The notes under the pieces: generated by a model
What the model saw: only the letters and a program-made list of their open reading frames with translations
Told to the model about the DNA's origin: nothing
Databases searched by the model: none
Shown here: positions 55,101-60,286 of the stretch, one piece after another
Layout: each line of letters opens with the position of its first letter
How positions within the stretch are numbered: position 1 is the first letter of the stretch
NCBI GenBank assembly: GCA_963575745.1
Contig: CAUYUJ010013914.1
Coordinates: 271,548 to 335,547, forward strand
DNA length: 64,000 bases
Origin: Prorocentrum cordatum
Taxonomy: Eukaryota; Sar; Dinophyceae; Prorocentrales; Prorocentraceae
Direction of reading: 5' to 3'
Translations under genes and position numbers: made by a program

Positions 55101-58100
55101 GCGCCCCGGAATGTATTGCACGCCCTAAATGTTCTGCAACCCCACAAATCTATTGCACCACCCCCTTGTCGCTTGACCCCTTTTCGGGTCAACCCGAGCC
55201 TCGCTCCGCACATTTGTTCGCCGCAACCCGCCCGCGCGCCTGCCGCGCGCGCCTGCATTAGGCTCGCGAGCGTGCCGAAGGGAAGTGGCCCTGCAGGACT
55301 CGGGCGTCGGAGAGAAGCGCAGGCACGGAAAACTGGGCCGAGATCTTGAGCCAAAACGGTTACTAGAGGGCAGCAAATCCACCCCATAATAACCACCCCG
55401 ACACGCGAGGCCGTTTAGCAAACGCACCCCAAAAATATGATCAAAAATGGCCAGGCTGCTTAGTAAACGCAGGAGGCCGTGTAGTAAACGCATGTTGTCT
55501 GGTCCAGGTGGTGTTTTCCTCCCTAGACAAAATGGTTACGGAATGCGGTCCTGGGAACTTGGAGGCCCGCATCGCCCGGAGAGAACCTCCGAGAACGACC
55601 CGAACCCCAAAACCGCGCGGTGACCCTGAATCCCCAGTGAATCACCACGCGGCGTGGTCACAACAACGTTCGACGGGGGCCCGAGGCTCTGTGGGTTATC
55701 TTGGGGTCATGTTGGGCTCTTGGGCCGACTTAAGGCCATCTTTGGAAGCATCAGGGGGTGTCGTGGCGCTATATTGGAGACCTTGTGGGCCTTCTAGGGA
55801 GAACGGAAGCACAGACAGGGAGAGCTTCAATTCCACACAACAAACACATGCGAATCATTGTTTTTGGCCACCTCCGGGGCCCTCTTTGTTGTTTTTTTGC
55901 GGGGGGGGGGGTCTGAGAGAGCTCCTGGTCCGTCGAGCCCCTGGTCCGTTGAAAGCCTTCGGAGGCCGTCATGGGGCCTTTCTCGGCCGTCTCAAATGTC
56001 ACCGAAGACGGCTACGAGGGCGAATGGCCCACAGGGGAACAATGCATGTAATTATCCGATGGCGCCGACGGTTGATTTCCTCGGCGAAGCTCCCCGACGA
56101 ATGCGTGCAACGCTGCAATGCCCAGCCCAAGGCTACTCGCCCCTATCGTCACCTCCGGCGTCTCTGGACGGGGAGAAAAGGGGGACCATGACCAAGGCTG
56201 AACGCGGAAACGCCGTTTCGATCTTGGTCACCGTCGATCTCGGTCAGGGCCCATTCGTGGATCATCATCACGAATTGGGGACGGCCGACATTGAGGACCA
56301 TGCACAAGACGGGCATCGACACAATCATAGGGGAACCAAAAAGTATCGACACCGCTACTCCCTGGACCTCTCTTGGGGTGCTCTCTGACTACAACTTCGA
56401 TGCGAATCTAGACGCGGCAGCGAGGGCCTCCCAGGAGGCCCGACGGGGCGAAAACCGAAGTAATGGTAGCGGTATGGATACCACTTTTCTTCTCCTGAGA
56501 CTCGGCGACGGCCGACATGTACCATGTGATATGTACGGCAGAACACAGAGAGACACGACGTACAAATAGGGGGGCGTGCTGAGAGAGAGAGAGAGAGAGA
56601 GAAAACAAAAAAACACGTTCTCTTTCCTTTACGGAGGCTCGCGCGCGCCCGCGGCCAGCGCGCCAAGTAACTCAAGGGCCCTGCGAGCCATAGCAGCGGC
56701 AGGGCAAAGAAGGTAAGAGCGAGGCGCAGGAAGAAGCGAGGCTGAAATGGGAATGGCAACCGCAAACCACGACCAAAATCGACATCGACTGACCATGACC
56801 GGGTACCGTTCCCTCCTCTGAGACTCGGCGACGGCCGACATGGAACATGACCAAGATTGACGGGCTTGTTATCCACCACCACCACCACCATAAGTTGGAT
56901 GGGGGAAGGTGGAGGATGAAGAGGAGGAGGAAGAGGAGAAGGCGGAGGAGGAGAAAGGGGGTGGAGGAGGAGGAGAAAGAGGATGAGGAGGAAGAGGAGG
57001 AGGAGGAGGTGCAGGAGGAGGAGGAGGACGAGGAGGAGGAGGGGTGGGAGGAGGAGGAGAGAGGAAGAAGAGGAGGAGGAGGAGGAGGAGGAATTCCCCT
57101 CGACGCTTGGTGCCCCCGCGCCGTGCACCATGACGCCGCCAGGCGCAGCCTCCAGCCGCCCTGGTACGCCCAGCACCTGCAACTCCCGCTCGAGGCACCT
57201 CTCCTGCGGGCTCCAAACGTATATACTGCCACCACCTCCATTCCCCTCCTCCTCCTCCTCCTTCTCCTTCTACTTCTCCTTCTCCTCCTCCTCTTCCTCC
57301 CCCCCCTCCTTGGTCTTCTCCTCGTCCTCCTGCTCCTGCTCCTCCTCCTCCTCCTCCTCCTCCTCCTTCTCCTTCTACTTCTCCTTCTCCTCCTCCTCTT
57401 CCTCCTCCCCCTCCTTAGTCTCCTCCTCGTCCTCCTGCTCCTGCTCCTGCTCCTGCTCCTCCTCGGTCTCCTCCTCCTCCTCCTCCTCCTTTCGAGCCTT
57501 TCGAACGCGGCCCAATGGTCTCCGCGAGACCGTGGCCGTGGTCCTCCTCCTCCTCCTACTCCTCCTTCCCTCCCGCTCGAGGCACTTCTCCTGCGGACCC
57601 CAAGAGTATGCACCCCCAGACATGCTCGCGTCTCAAAAAACAGAGCGGAAGTTGCTTGGGCGTTTTCGGCATCGGGGAGCCCTCGCCAGGCCTCGGGGCC
57701 GTCTCCGAGTAGGTGGGGTCGAAGACTGGCGCTGCATCGCCAATGCATCGCCAATGCATCGGCGATGCATCGGCAATGCATCGGAGATGCATCGGCGACG
57801 TCGGCGGTGCATCGGCGACATCGGCGCCAGGAAACATGGTCTCTACATCGAGCCGCATCGTGGATGCATCGGCGATGCGGCGCGACATGATCGCGCCCAG
57901 ACATGATCGAGTCGTAAAAAGATCAGGACGAGAGGTCTTTGGCCGGTTTCGGCCTCGGGGGGCCTCCCAAGGCCTCGGGGCCGTCAAAAATGACTCGGGA
58001 TGAAAACCGGTCCCGGGGAAAGGGTCGGGATCTCCAGCGACCCTGCATTGCAAACATCAGGCCGTCGCATGTCTGGGCACACACCGCCACCACCTCCCTT

Positions 58101-58273
58101 CCCCCTCCCTCCTCCGCCCTCCTCATCCCCTCCTCTCTCCTGGGAGAGGGGAGGGGGCGATAGGGAGATGGTGGTGGTGCACATGTTCTTGGGCCCCGTG
58201 TCTCCAGCCCCGGAGCGCTCACCACCAGCACGCGCCGCAGCCGCGGCCCGGACGCCGCCGCCGCGGCCAGCAT
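31279..58273 (-). CDS. RlmL-type (UPF0020/THUMP) RNA methyltransferase, ten exons
   Basis: Ten minus-strand exons (58273-58205, 57203-57122, 50954-50779, 50093-49871, 49654-49530, 47115-46977, 43544-43421, 33444-33395, 32383-32160, 31626-31279) join into 1,560 nt, an uninterrupted 520-codon frame with all phases compatible. The order of motifs follows bacterial RlmL N-terminal half: APGLE..L..EL..LG...GGV, a SRVAE segment, W..FLP, SRLYH (THUMP side), VSVDGSG...RGYR...APLRESLAAA, SAM motif DPFCGSGT, FPCHG, GTDRS...A..NL, HFRQGSL, and TNVPYG with the catalytic-type Asn. The family transfers methyl from SAM to guanine N2 in rRNA; substrate here is inferred only. The length suits a single methyltransferase without the second RlmK half. 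Upstream regulatory sites cannot be seen. The first exon, exon 10 end and GA donor of intron 1 are the least certain parts. Confidence 0.82.
31669..31705. repeat. Short (GAG)n array in intron 9
   Basis: Twelve or so GAG units inside the 533-nt intron 9. Confidence 0.9.
32160..32383 (-). CDS. Methyltransferase exon 9 (GTDRS)
   Basis: Acceptor CCCATCCCGCAG. Encodes GSLTLQGTDRSQEQIDRATR then NLHRF, equivalent to the family's GSD....I..A..NA block that positions SAM, and near its end VHFRQGSLTK, equivalent to the strand and Asp-loop before NPPY. GT donor ACCAAG|GTTGCG, phase 0. Confidence 0.82.
32700..32890. repeat. GGATCCTGCA-rich interspersed repeat, copy 2
   Basis: Matches 3,480-3,690 block by block (CCAGCCAGGCCTTGCA, ATCCTGCAGG, CCCCGTTTGCATTGACC). 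It lies in intron 8. Confidence 0.75.
33190..33222. repeat. Perfect 33-nt palindrome
   Basis: Arms ACTTCGCGCTTCGCGC and GCGCGAAGCGCGAAGT around a single T. Related CTTCGCG/CGCGAAG words follow at 33,225-33,320. Confidence 0.9.
33395..33444 (-). CDS. Methyltransferase exon 8 (YPFTRFPCHG)
   Basis: A 50-nt exon after a 10-kb intron. Acceptor CCGTGGAG|GTATCC. Joined to exon 7 it reads GDRGRRYPFTRFPCHGEEEE, matching the 'R..F..w..H' segment after the SAM loop in RlmL. The likely donor TACG|GCGGCC resembles those of exons 2 and 6. Confidence 0.7.
33445..34200. other. Intron 7 start, no gene recognised
   Basis: Ordinary sequence with no motif that I can assign. Confidence 0.45.
34222..34440 (+). 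repeat. CAA-cassette repeat, copy 1
   Basis: (CAA)n with ACATCAAC variants followed by ATCATTTGAAGACTG, TCGCTCTCACTGGCACGCGT and CCTCGATACC. The same order recurs at 34,970-35,110 and 39,780-39,905. Confidence 0.8.
34441..34856. repeat. 137-bp tandem repeat, three units
   Basis: Units start with GTCTCGAGCG at 34,447, 34,584 and 34,722 and share GCCGTTCCTGAGTCCGGGGG and GAGGAAGTATCGAGC-like blocks. Confidence 0.88.
34970..35110 (+). repeat. CAA-cassette repeat, copy 2
   Basis: (CAACAG)n, ATCATTTTAAGACAGGTCGC, TCTGCGCGCGTGCC and CCCCTCGATACCCGCC. Confidence 0.8.
35373..35780 (-). pseudogene. Gypsy-like integrase fragment
   Basis: A 135-codon minus-strand frame in intron 7. LAGDFVGPHKPKTPSGNKYM followed by FTCVGVWGGRYWAVPAP matches the first half of a retroviral-type integrase core: catalytic Asp in GDFVGP, then GN.Y.......RY..A.P. 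The second catalytic Asp is not preserved after the SPQFWG stretch and the frame becomes unlike integrase, so it is broken. The pattern is closer to gypsy than to the copia integrase at 9 kb. Confidence 0.6.
36038..36640. repeat. 73-bp tandem repeat, eight units
   Basis: Units contain CATGGGATTTGCCACATTTC, GGTGGCACCCCTCACGCAGA and GGTCAGGGTCCAAAA. Core positions are 36,082, 36,155, 36,246, 36,318, 36,391, 36,464, 36,539 and 36,612. The third interval is longer because an 18-bp piece (AAGCAGATCGGCGGAGTC) is duplicated. Confidence 0.92.
36698..39062 (-). other. Unrecognised coding-like DNA, decayed
   Basis: Several minus-strand frames have protein-like composition, for example 38,110-37,487 with WIELNKEPCAVKPGREVHL, and 39,062-38,556 with HLMRAGLSAQRESCDFMPVS. 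They lie upstream of the gypsy-like integrase scrap on the same strand, so they may be remains of the same element, but no gag, protease or RT motif is visible. Frames break often. Confidence 0.3.
39255..39760. repeat. CCAAGAGGCCC minisatellite, third block
   Basis: Degenerate CCAAGA(T/C)GGCCC units like those around the copia element, including the GGGGGGGGGCAGGAATTAAG interruption near 39,615 that parallels 4,735-4,760. Confidence 0.8.
39780..39905 (+). repeat. CAA-cassette repeat, copy 3
   Basis: ACAACGACAACAACAATCAG, TTTAAGACTGATCGCCC, CTGCACGCGTGCCACC and CCTCGATGCCCGCC. Confidence 0.8.
40150..40390. repeat. Short tandem units related to the 137-bp repeat
   Basis: Repeated TTGTGAGGAAGT and GCGAGAACGCGATT phrases at intervals near 50 bp, ending AACCGTTGTTCTTAGTGCTG, similar to the end of the 34.4-34.9 kb array. 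Confidence 0.65.
40999..41068. repeat. (GAG)n followed by (GGACT)n pentamer
   Basis: GAG runs to about 41,031, then seven GGACT units (41,032-41,068), an unusual period-5 tract in this window of period-3 repeats. Confidence 0.92.
41543..42900 (-). pseudogene. Zinc-finger and downstream frames, LINE-like
   Basis: Minus strand, intron 7. From about 42,690 to 42,380 one frame reads two Cys/His-type fingers: RRDLMNHLRRVHGLHNLCRQ and CINCKQIFGSRSNAARHLQG, then CPLCQYEGSNLLQLCDHLCG. Such C2H2 pairs are common in dinoflagellate LINE polyproteins. A shifted frame follows (FKQPGKRGAE, Gly-rich) and then an intact 178-codon frame (42,079-41,543) starting MMSRELADLSSAVFLKYEVL with a long helical region. 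I do not recognise that second protein. At least two frameshifts separate the parts. Confidence 0.5.
43145..43410. repeat. (GA)n microsatellite with interruptions
   Basis: GAGAGAGGGAGA-type tract, pure GA in places. It starts 11 nt beyond the donor of exon 7, at the beginning of intron 7. Confidence 0.95.
43421..43544 (-). CDS. Methyltransferase exon 7 (SAM motif DPFCGSGT)
   Basis: Encodes GFPLPEELVLWDPFCGSGTL then VLEALAAVLG. DPFCGSGT is the glycine-rich SAM-binding loop and the following Glu is the usual acidic ligand. The 3' splice site (AAACAG|GCTC) lies in the terminal repeat of MITE-T. GT donor CGGAG|GTTCCG, phase 2. Confidence 0.88.
43541..43761. mobile_element. MITE-T, 221-bp TIR element
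   Basis: Terminal inverted repeats of about 42 bp: left GAGCCTGTTTTTTAAGACTC, TGGCAAGTTTACTTGCATGG; right mirrors this and ends AAAACAGGCTC. The TIR contains its own palindrome GCAAGTTTACTTGC. The interior has a long poly-G run (43,695-43,715). On the gene's strand its end supplies the CAG acceptor of intron 6. Confidence 0.9.
43956..43988. repeat. Perfect hairpin, 14-bp stem
   Basis: AATTCACGCCGCTT, loop CTAAA, AAGCGGCGTGAATT. Just left of it (43,795-43,920) GATCGGTGCATG occurs in both orientations, so the whole stretch is inverted-repeat rich. Confidence 0.9.
44117..44245. repeat. (GAG)n array in intron 6
   Basis: GAG with AAG interruptions. Confidence 0.95.
44423..44556. repeat. (CTC)n array in intron 6
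   Basis: CTC/CTT tract, opposite in strand to the GAG array 180 bp away, so the pair forms a long imperfect inverted repeat. Confidence 0.95.
44640..44812. repeat. AT-rich TACATA/TATGTA island
   Basis: Degenerate TATG/ATAC tetranucleotides (ATACATATGTAGATATGTGC and similar), a sharp low-GC island in GC-rich DNA. Confidence 0.9.
44948..45243 (-). pseudogene. Second copy of the last methyltransferase exon
   Basis: Minus-strand 45,195-45,160 (TTGGCGCGGGGTATTCTTCC, CTGGCGGTCAGCGCC) and 45,090-45,050 (CTGGGCGCAGCTCC, TTGGTGCGTTTGGACCCCGG) match 31,480-31,440 and 31,385-31,350 of exon 10. The peptide DWRGVFFLAVSA parallels DWRGVFCLVASA. A stop follows at 45,129, so it is a dead fragment. FB3-type words lie on both sides in opposite orientation (GATCGGCGCTGGACCCCC at 44,953; TCTGCGCGGACCTCCGA at 45,227). 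Confidence 0.7.
45540..46900. repeat. 90-bp tandem array, about 16 units
   Basis: Units contain CATGCGGCCGCCCCACCCAT, TTCGGCACACCCCTCACACG, CTTCGTGGCCACATAGGGAG and CTCCACCGAAGGCCCCAG. GCGGCCGC start points are spaced mostly 88-95 bp, often exactly 90. Because the period is divisible by three, frames stay open on both strands for hundreds of codons. The array fills the start of intron 6, ending about 80 bp from exon 6. Confidence 0.93.
46977..47115 (-). CDS. Methyltransferase exon 6 (RGYR...APLRESLAAA)
   Basis: Acceptor CCGCCCGAG. Encodes VSVDGSGPLHMRGYRKAGGE followed by APLRESLAAACVM, the most diagnostic segment of the UPF0020 family ahead of the SAM site. Ends CTGCACG before a GC donor, phase 1. 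Confidence 0.88.
47190..47360 (+). repeat. Interspersed repeat R, copy 3
   Basis: CCACATCCCAAAAATGATTC, CACCCAGAAACGTGTCGAAA and CGAAATTCTTTCTTGTGATC match copies 1 and 2. It sits in intron 5, about 75 bp upstream of exon 6. Confidence 0.8.
47378..47470 (+). mobile_element. FB1 foldback element, left half
   Basis: GGCGGCGCGCAGAAGGGTAG, GGGGAAGGCTTCTCAAGAGG and CTTCTTAGAGGGCG match the left half of FB1. The right half is missing. Confidence 0.75.
47471..48019. other. Intron 5 sequence, weak GAACTTGAGTC repeats
   Basis: Between 47,750 and 47,830 TCGAACCTGAG/TTGAACTAGAG phrases recur every 10-12 bp. Otherwise nothing is recognised. Confidence 0.5.
48030..48200. repeat. Tandem GGTCCGGATTTTTAAGGCGC units
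   Basis: Four to five imperfect units of about 40-55 bp, each with GTCCGGAWTWTTA and GCGCC, between 48,030 and 48,200. Confidence 0.75.
48201..48540. other. Intron 5 sequence, nothing recognised
   Basis: No motif or repeat of note. Confidence 0.45.
48565..48785. repeat. Cluster of GGATCCG words with a 14-bp inverted pair
   Basis: GCGGATCCGATTTC near 48,578 is mirrored by GAAATCGGATCCGC near 48,647. Four further GGATCC words follow to 48,775. Confidence 0.75.
49150..49425. repeat. (GAG)n array in intron 5
   Basis: GAG with GATGAG and ACGGAG interruptions, about 100 bp from the donor of exon 5. Confidence 0.95.
49530..49654 (-). CDS. Methyltransferase exon 5 (VRLRLRHDECQ)
   Basis: Starts after AAGCGCAG|GTGG in phase 1 and ends GACGAGTGCCAG before a GC donor. 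The last part, AAATTVRLRLRHDECQ, is the strand that precedes the SLD/VSVD motif in RlmL. The upstream part is Ala/Gly/Arg-rich and poorly constrained. Confidence 0.75.
49651..49892 (-). other. Intron 4: TIR-E element between 26-bp direct repeats
   Basis: Two 26-bp direct repeats, 49,651-49,676 and 49,867-49,892, differ at two positions. Between them lies a TIR-E element (49,684-49,866) with CGTTTAGCCGATCCCTATCC on one side and GGGATCGGTTCAACGATACC on the other. Donor (CCG|GTGG) and acceptor (CAG|GTGG) fall at the same point of each repeat, so the 216-nt intron equals one repeat period. Confidence 0.8.
49871..50093 (-). CDS. Methyltransferase exon 4 (THUMP part, SRLYH)
   Basis: Acceptor TCTTCTTTCCGCAG with a clear pyrimidine tract. 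Encodes EPVEADIVVSSDRSRLYHER, then an Arg/Ala-rich helix (VRERALDAVEHRRRALLAE) and an Ala-rich low-complexity tail. SRLYH is the family's conserved step before the catalytic domain. GT donor inside a 26-bp direct repeat, phase 1. Confidence 0.85.
50270..50490. repeat. Imperfect tandem repeat GTGGGCGCCCCGTGCG
   Basis: Three to four units with GGGCGCCCCGTGCG and CTGCCGAGGT, about 60-90 bp apart, inside intron 3. Confidence 0.65.
50779..50954 (-). CDS. Methyltransferase exon 3 (SRVAE, W..FLP)
   Basis: Acceptor CCCCCCCGAG|GCACGG. Encodes TGESLWRAVMESRVAESARV and later AGLRRLPWEDFLP, equivalents of the 'l..SR.A.rv' and 'inW...f' segments of RlmL. GC donor at GAG|GCGGCG, phase 0. Confidence 0.82.
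50955..52080. other. Intron 2, first part, no gene recognised
   Basis: GC-rich sequence with open frames on both strands but no domain match. Confidence 0.45.
52085..52160. repeat. (ATG)n array
   Basis: GATGATGATG run, the only pure GAT-class trinucleotide tract in the window. Confidence 0.95.
52203..52390. repeat. 62-bp tandem repeat, three units
   Basis: GACTCGAG at 52,224, 52,286 and 52,348. Each unit holds a CTCGAGAGATCTCGAG-type palindrome and TTGCCAGCGGGCGCTCGGCA. It abuts the downstream end of retrocopy 2. Confidence 0.9.
52374..55344 (-). pseudogene. Retrocopy 2 of a spliced-leader mRNA, decayed
   Basis: Minus-strand coding-like DNA behind a leader copy at 55,364-55,345, inside intron 2. 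The reading begins near 55,340, is interrupted by TIR-G (54,958-55,198), and continues with LQEPDTLEHSQLKANIREVK and VEMHLAMEQDWIQEAKDEP (to 54,626). After an in-frame TGA at 54,623 it reads YECLYCVSEACTRFREQNSD and VVVGMGPWSYSIAPARG. Later frames include ETRMELKRTSCRKNRWASKF, CRTCGAARRTELAKEHAVMNC (a Cys/His cluster) and finally CSKCLPCKGGSKGCRACVGE before a stop at 52,374. Several frameshifts and stops break it. Parent protein not recognised; a retroelement gag is an alternative. Confidence 0.5.
54958..55198. mobile_element. TIR-G element, complete
   Basis: About 50-bp terminal inverted repeats: left GGGTGGCCCAAGAAGGGGTC, GGGGGTGGTGCAATAGATTT; right AAATCTATTGCACCACCCCC, GACCCCTTTTCGGGTCAACC. 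AT-rich interior with repeated ATTGCA words. It interrupts retrocopy 2. Confidence 0.9.
55345..55364 (-). other. Spliced-leader relic of retrocopy 2
   Basis: On the minus strand it ends CCGTTTTGGCTCAAG and matches the dinoflagellate leader at all but a few positions. It lies at the 5' edge of retrocopy 2 on the same strand. Confidence 0.7.
55400..55500. repeat. GGCCGTTTAGTAAACGCA repeats
   Basis: Three copies of a TTAGTAAACGCA-type phrase (near 55,408, 55,458 and 55,485). Confidence 0.7.
55527..55542 (-). other. Second spliced-leader-like sequence
   Basis: Minus strand TCCGTAACCATTTTG, one change from the first 15 nt of the leader; the 3' part has decayed. It lies 180 bp upstream of the first relic. 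Confidence 0.55.
55550..56890. other. Intron 2, last part; no gene recognised
   Basis: Mixed sequence. The phrase GAGACTCGGCGACGGCCGAC then ATG occurs twice (56,497 and 56,820). The stretch 56,415-56,476 (GCGAGGGCCTCCCAGGAGGC, TAATGGTAGCGGT) recurs at 25,463-25,522. A GA microsatellite lies at 56,580-56,603. Confidence 0.5.
56893..57095. repeat. (GAG)n array beside exon 2
   Basis: GAG with AAG and GTG interruptions, ending about 30 bp from exon 2. Confidence 0.95.
57122..57203 (-). CDS. Methyltransferase exon 2 (EL..LG...GGV)
   Basis: Follows acceptor GAGCCCGCAG. Encodes ERCLERELQVLGVPGRLEAA then PGGVMVH, which matches the RlmL N-terminal pattern of GLE..L..EL..LG....GGV. It ends CAC G before a GC donor (G|GCGCGG), phase 1, fitting exon 3. 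It lies between a GAG array and a CTC array. Confidence 0.75.
57238..57500. repeat. (CTC)n array in intron 1
   Basis: CTC/CTT tract made of two near-identical halves of about 120 bp (57,262-57,345 and 57,362-57,445 share TTCTCCTTCTACTTCTCCTT). Confidence 0.93.
57571..57622 (-). repeat. Partial duplicate of the exon 2 acceptor and start
   Basis: Minus strand GGGGTCCGCAGGAGAAGTGC, CTCGAGCGGGAG repeats the exon 2 boundary (GGAGCCCGCAGGAGAGGTGC, CTCGAGCGGGAG) and then runs into a CTC/GAG tract. It could act as a decoy splice acceptor. Confidence 0.75.
57728..57880. repeat. GCATCGGCGAT minisatellite
   Basis: About ten units of 9-12 bp (GCATCGCCAAT, GCATCGGCGAT, GCATCGGAGAT) within intron 1. Confidence 0.88.
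58205..58273 (-). CDS. Methyltransferase exon 1 (start codon, APGL)
   Basis: ATG at 58,273 opens 23 codons: Ala-rich then RLRRVLVVSAPGL. The donor side reads GGGGCTG|GAGACA, a GA donor, joined in phase 0 to exon 2 (GAGAGG...), which completes the family's APGLE..L..EL start. The frame is also open upstream of this ATG, so a longer N-terminus such as a targeting peptide is possible. Confidence 0.6.
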
Positions 58274-58449
58274 CGCGGCCGGCCGCGACGAGGGCCACGA
58301 GAACTCCAAGGCTCTCGAAGACTCAGGGCGGGAAGAGAAGTTCGCGACGAGCGACGAGCGACTCGGGGTGACAAGCGGGTCCCGAAGAAGGGGTCGAGTC
58401 CCAGGGGCCCCGCATGGGTAACCACCAAGACAAGGCATCGGATCTCAGG

Positions 58450-58680
58450 GGAGGCGAAGGATGAGGGAGGGGGTGGGAAAGGGGAGGAGAGGGGTGGGGA
58501 GGGGGAGGGGGAGAAGAGCAAATGGAGGTGGAACATGGGGGGCGAGAGGGGGGGAAAAGAAAAACGTCGGGTGGGAAAATGAGGGAGGGGGGAGGGGAGT
58601 CGAGTCGGGACGGGGAGAAGGAGGGAGGGAGGGAAGGGCAGGAGGAAAAAAGGAGGACGAAGAGGCAAATGGCGATGATT
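58450..58680. repeat. G-rich GGGAGGGG tract
   Basis: Purine-rich plus strand with many GGGAGGGG and GGGGAGAAG phrases; low complexity. Confidence 0.75.
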
Positions 58681-58697
58681 GTGGCGGAAAAGGGCGG

Positions 58698-58785
58698 GCG
58701 ACGACGACGACGACAACCGCCGCCGTTGCGGCGACGACGCCGCCGCCGACGACGACGACAACGACGACGACGACGCGCGCTTTGC
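58698..58785. repeat. GAC/CGA trinucleotide tract
   Basis: GACGACGACAACCGCC-type sequence of the same class as the left edge. Confidence 0.85.
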
Positions 58786-58789
58786 TCCT

Positions 58790-59810
58790 CCTCCCACCTT
58801 TTCCACCGCCTCTGCCTCCCGAAGGGCGGCGTCACAGCCCACTATCATTGGAAGGAGTCGTCCAAAATGCGGTTTCAACAGGCTGTCCACGCGACGGTCG
58901 ACTGCTTGATGAAGCTCCCCAGTTGGGACCGGGGCCCAGGATGCGGTGTTCTTGAGAAGTGCTCTTCGGCGGTGGACAAACCGCACTTCAGTAAACCACC
59001 GTTTCATGAAAACGGCCTATAGGACCGAAGCCGCCGGACCTGGACCCGCAGAAAGGACGGCCGCGGCGCCCTCTCGCGAACCGAAAACGGCCAGTTCCCC
59101 AATCGACGTGTCAGGGTCGGAGGTGCATCAACCTCCGATCCAACATGCCGTCTGGAGGGGAGGGGGGGGGAACACGAGCTCGTCGACGCACCCCCGAGGC
59201 CTCCGAGTTCTAGCGGGTGTGCACGAAGAGGCCGCCTGTGCTGTGTAGCCGGCGGCCGCTGCGCTGGCGCAGTGAATTGCCCCGCGCTGCCCCTTCGATG
59301 TCCCCGCTAGGCCCGCTCGCCACCCGCGCCACCCGCGTCGCGCGGGCGCCGTGCGGGGAGCCAGGAACAAGAAAGGTCCCACGGCTGTCCTACGGGGGCC
59401 GCGCAAAGCAACGACATGTTCCTCAGGTGGTCAACGACTTGCGGGACGGAGGGATTTTTTCCTGGAGCACTCCCCCAGCAAGTGCAGGACATCCACACTT
59501 GTTCCACAGTCGTTCCACCAGGTGTTCCACCCGGGGGGAAGTTGTCCCACTGCCTGGCCGCCCCACTGTCGGGCCACTGTCGGGCCCACTGTCGTGACAC
59601 TGCCGCCCTCGCTGCCCAGTTGCTCCAGCTACGACAGTGCCCGCCCACTGCCTGGCCCCCTGTCTTGATAGCAGTCGGGTTTCGCGCCCTCCCCGACGCG
59701 CCGCGGGAAGCCCAAGGGCGGGCAACGGGGGCCCTGAGATGTTGGTCGCGACGAGCACGGCGAGGGAAGGAGGGGCTGCGGAGGGCGGTCGCGTGGGAAG
59801 GGACTGCGGG
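58790..59810. other. No gene recognised
   Basis: Mixed sequence. Around 59,555-59,650 short CCACTGTCGGGC phrases are repeated four to five times. Confidence 0.45.
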
Positions 59811-59910
59811 NNNNNNNNNNNNNNNNNNNNNNNNNNNNNNNNNNNNNNNNNNNNNNNNNNNNNNNNNNNNNNNNNNNNNNNNNNNNNNNNNNNNNNNNNN
59901 NNNNNNNNNN
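59811..59910. other. Assembly gap (100 N)
   Basis: Exactly 100 N followed at once by a GAG array (59,911-59,948). The length of the hidden sequence is unknown; the GAG tract probably broke the assembly. Confidence 0.98.
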
Positions 59911-60286
59911 GAGGAGGAGGAGGAGGAGGAGGAGGAGGAGGAGGAGGAAGGGGATGAGGATGACTTGTTGTTTCACTATCGGTCCCCTTGGTGCATGACA
60001 TGCGGGCAAGCGTGCCATCAACAAGGCGCCCGAGGCAGATGCTCGAGCCCCCAACCGAAACAGAAACAGTATGAGGCGGTACACGGGATGCTGTGGCCGC
60101 AGTGCGGCCAGAATGCACAGGCAACTGTAGCACCGATGGCGTGCAGTCAACGTGCCTCCAGCCGAAAAAACGGGTTGTGTCACAAGGACTGCATGAAGAA
60201 GTGACAGAACTCGTGCACTAACCCGCTGTAGGAATCAATCGGAGCCGTCCGACTCAATGCCCACCCTCGTCTCGAGAGGTGCTTCG

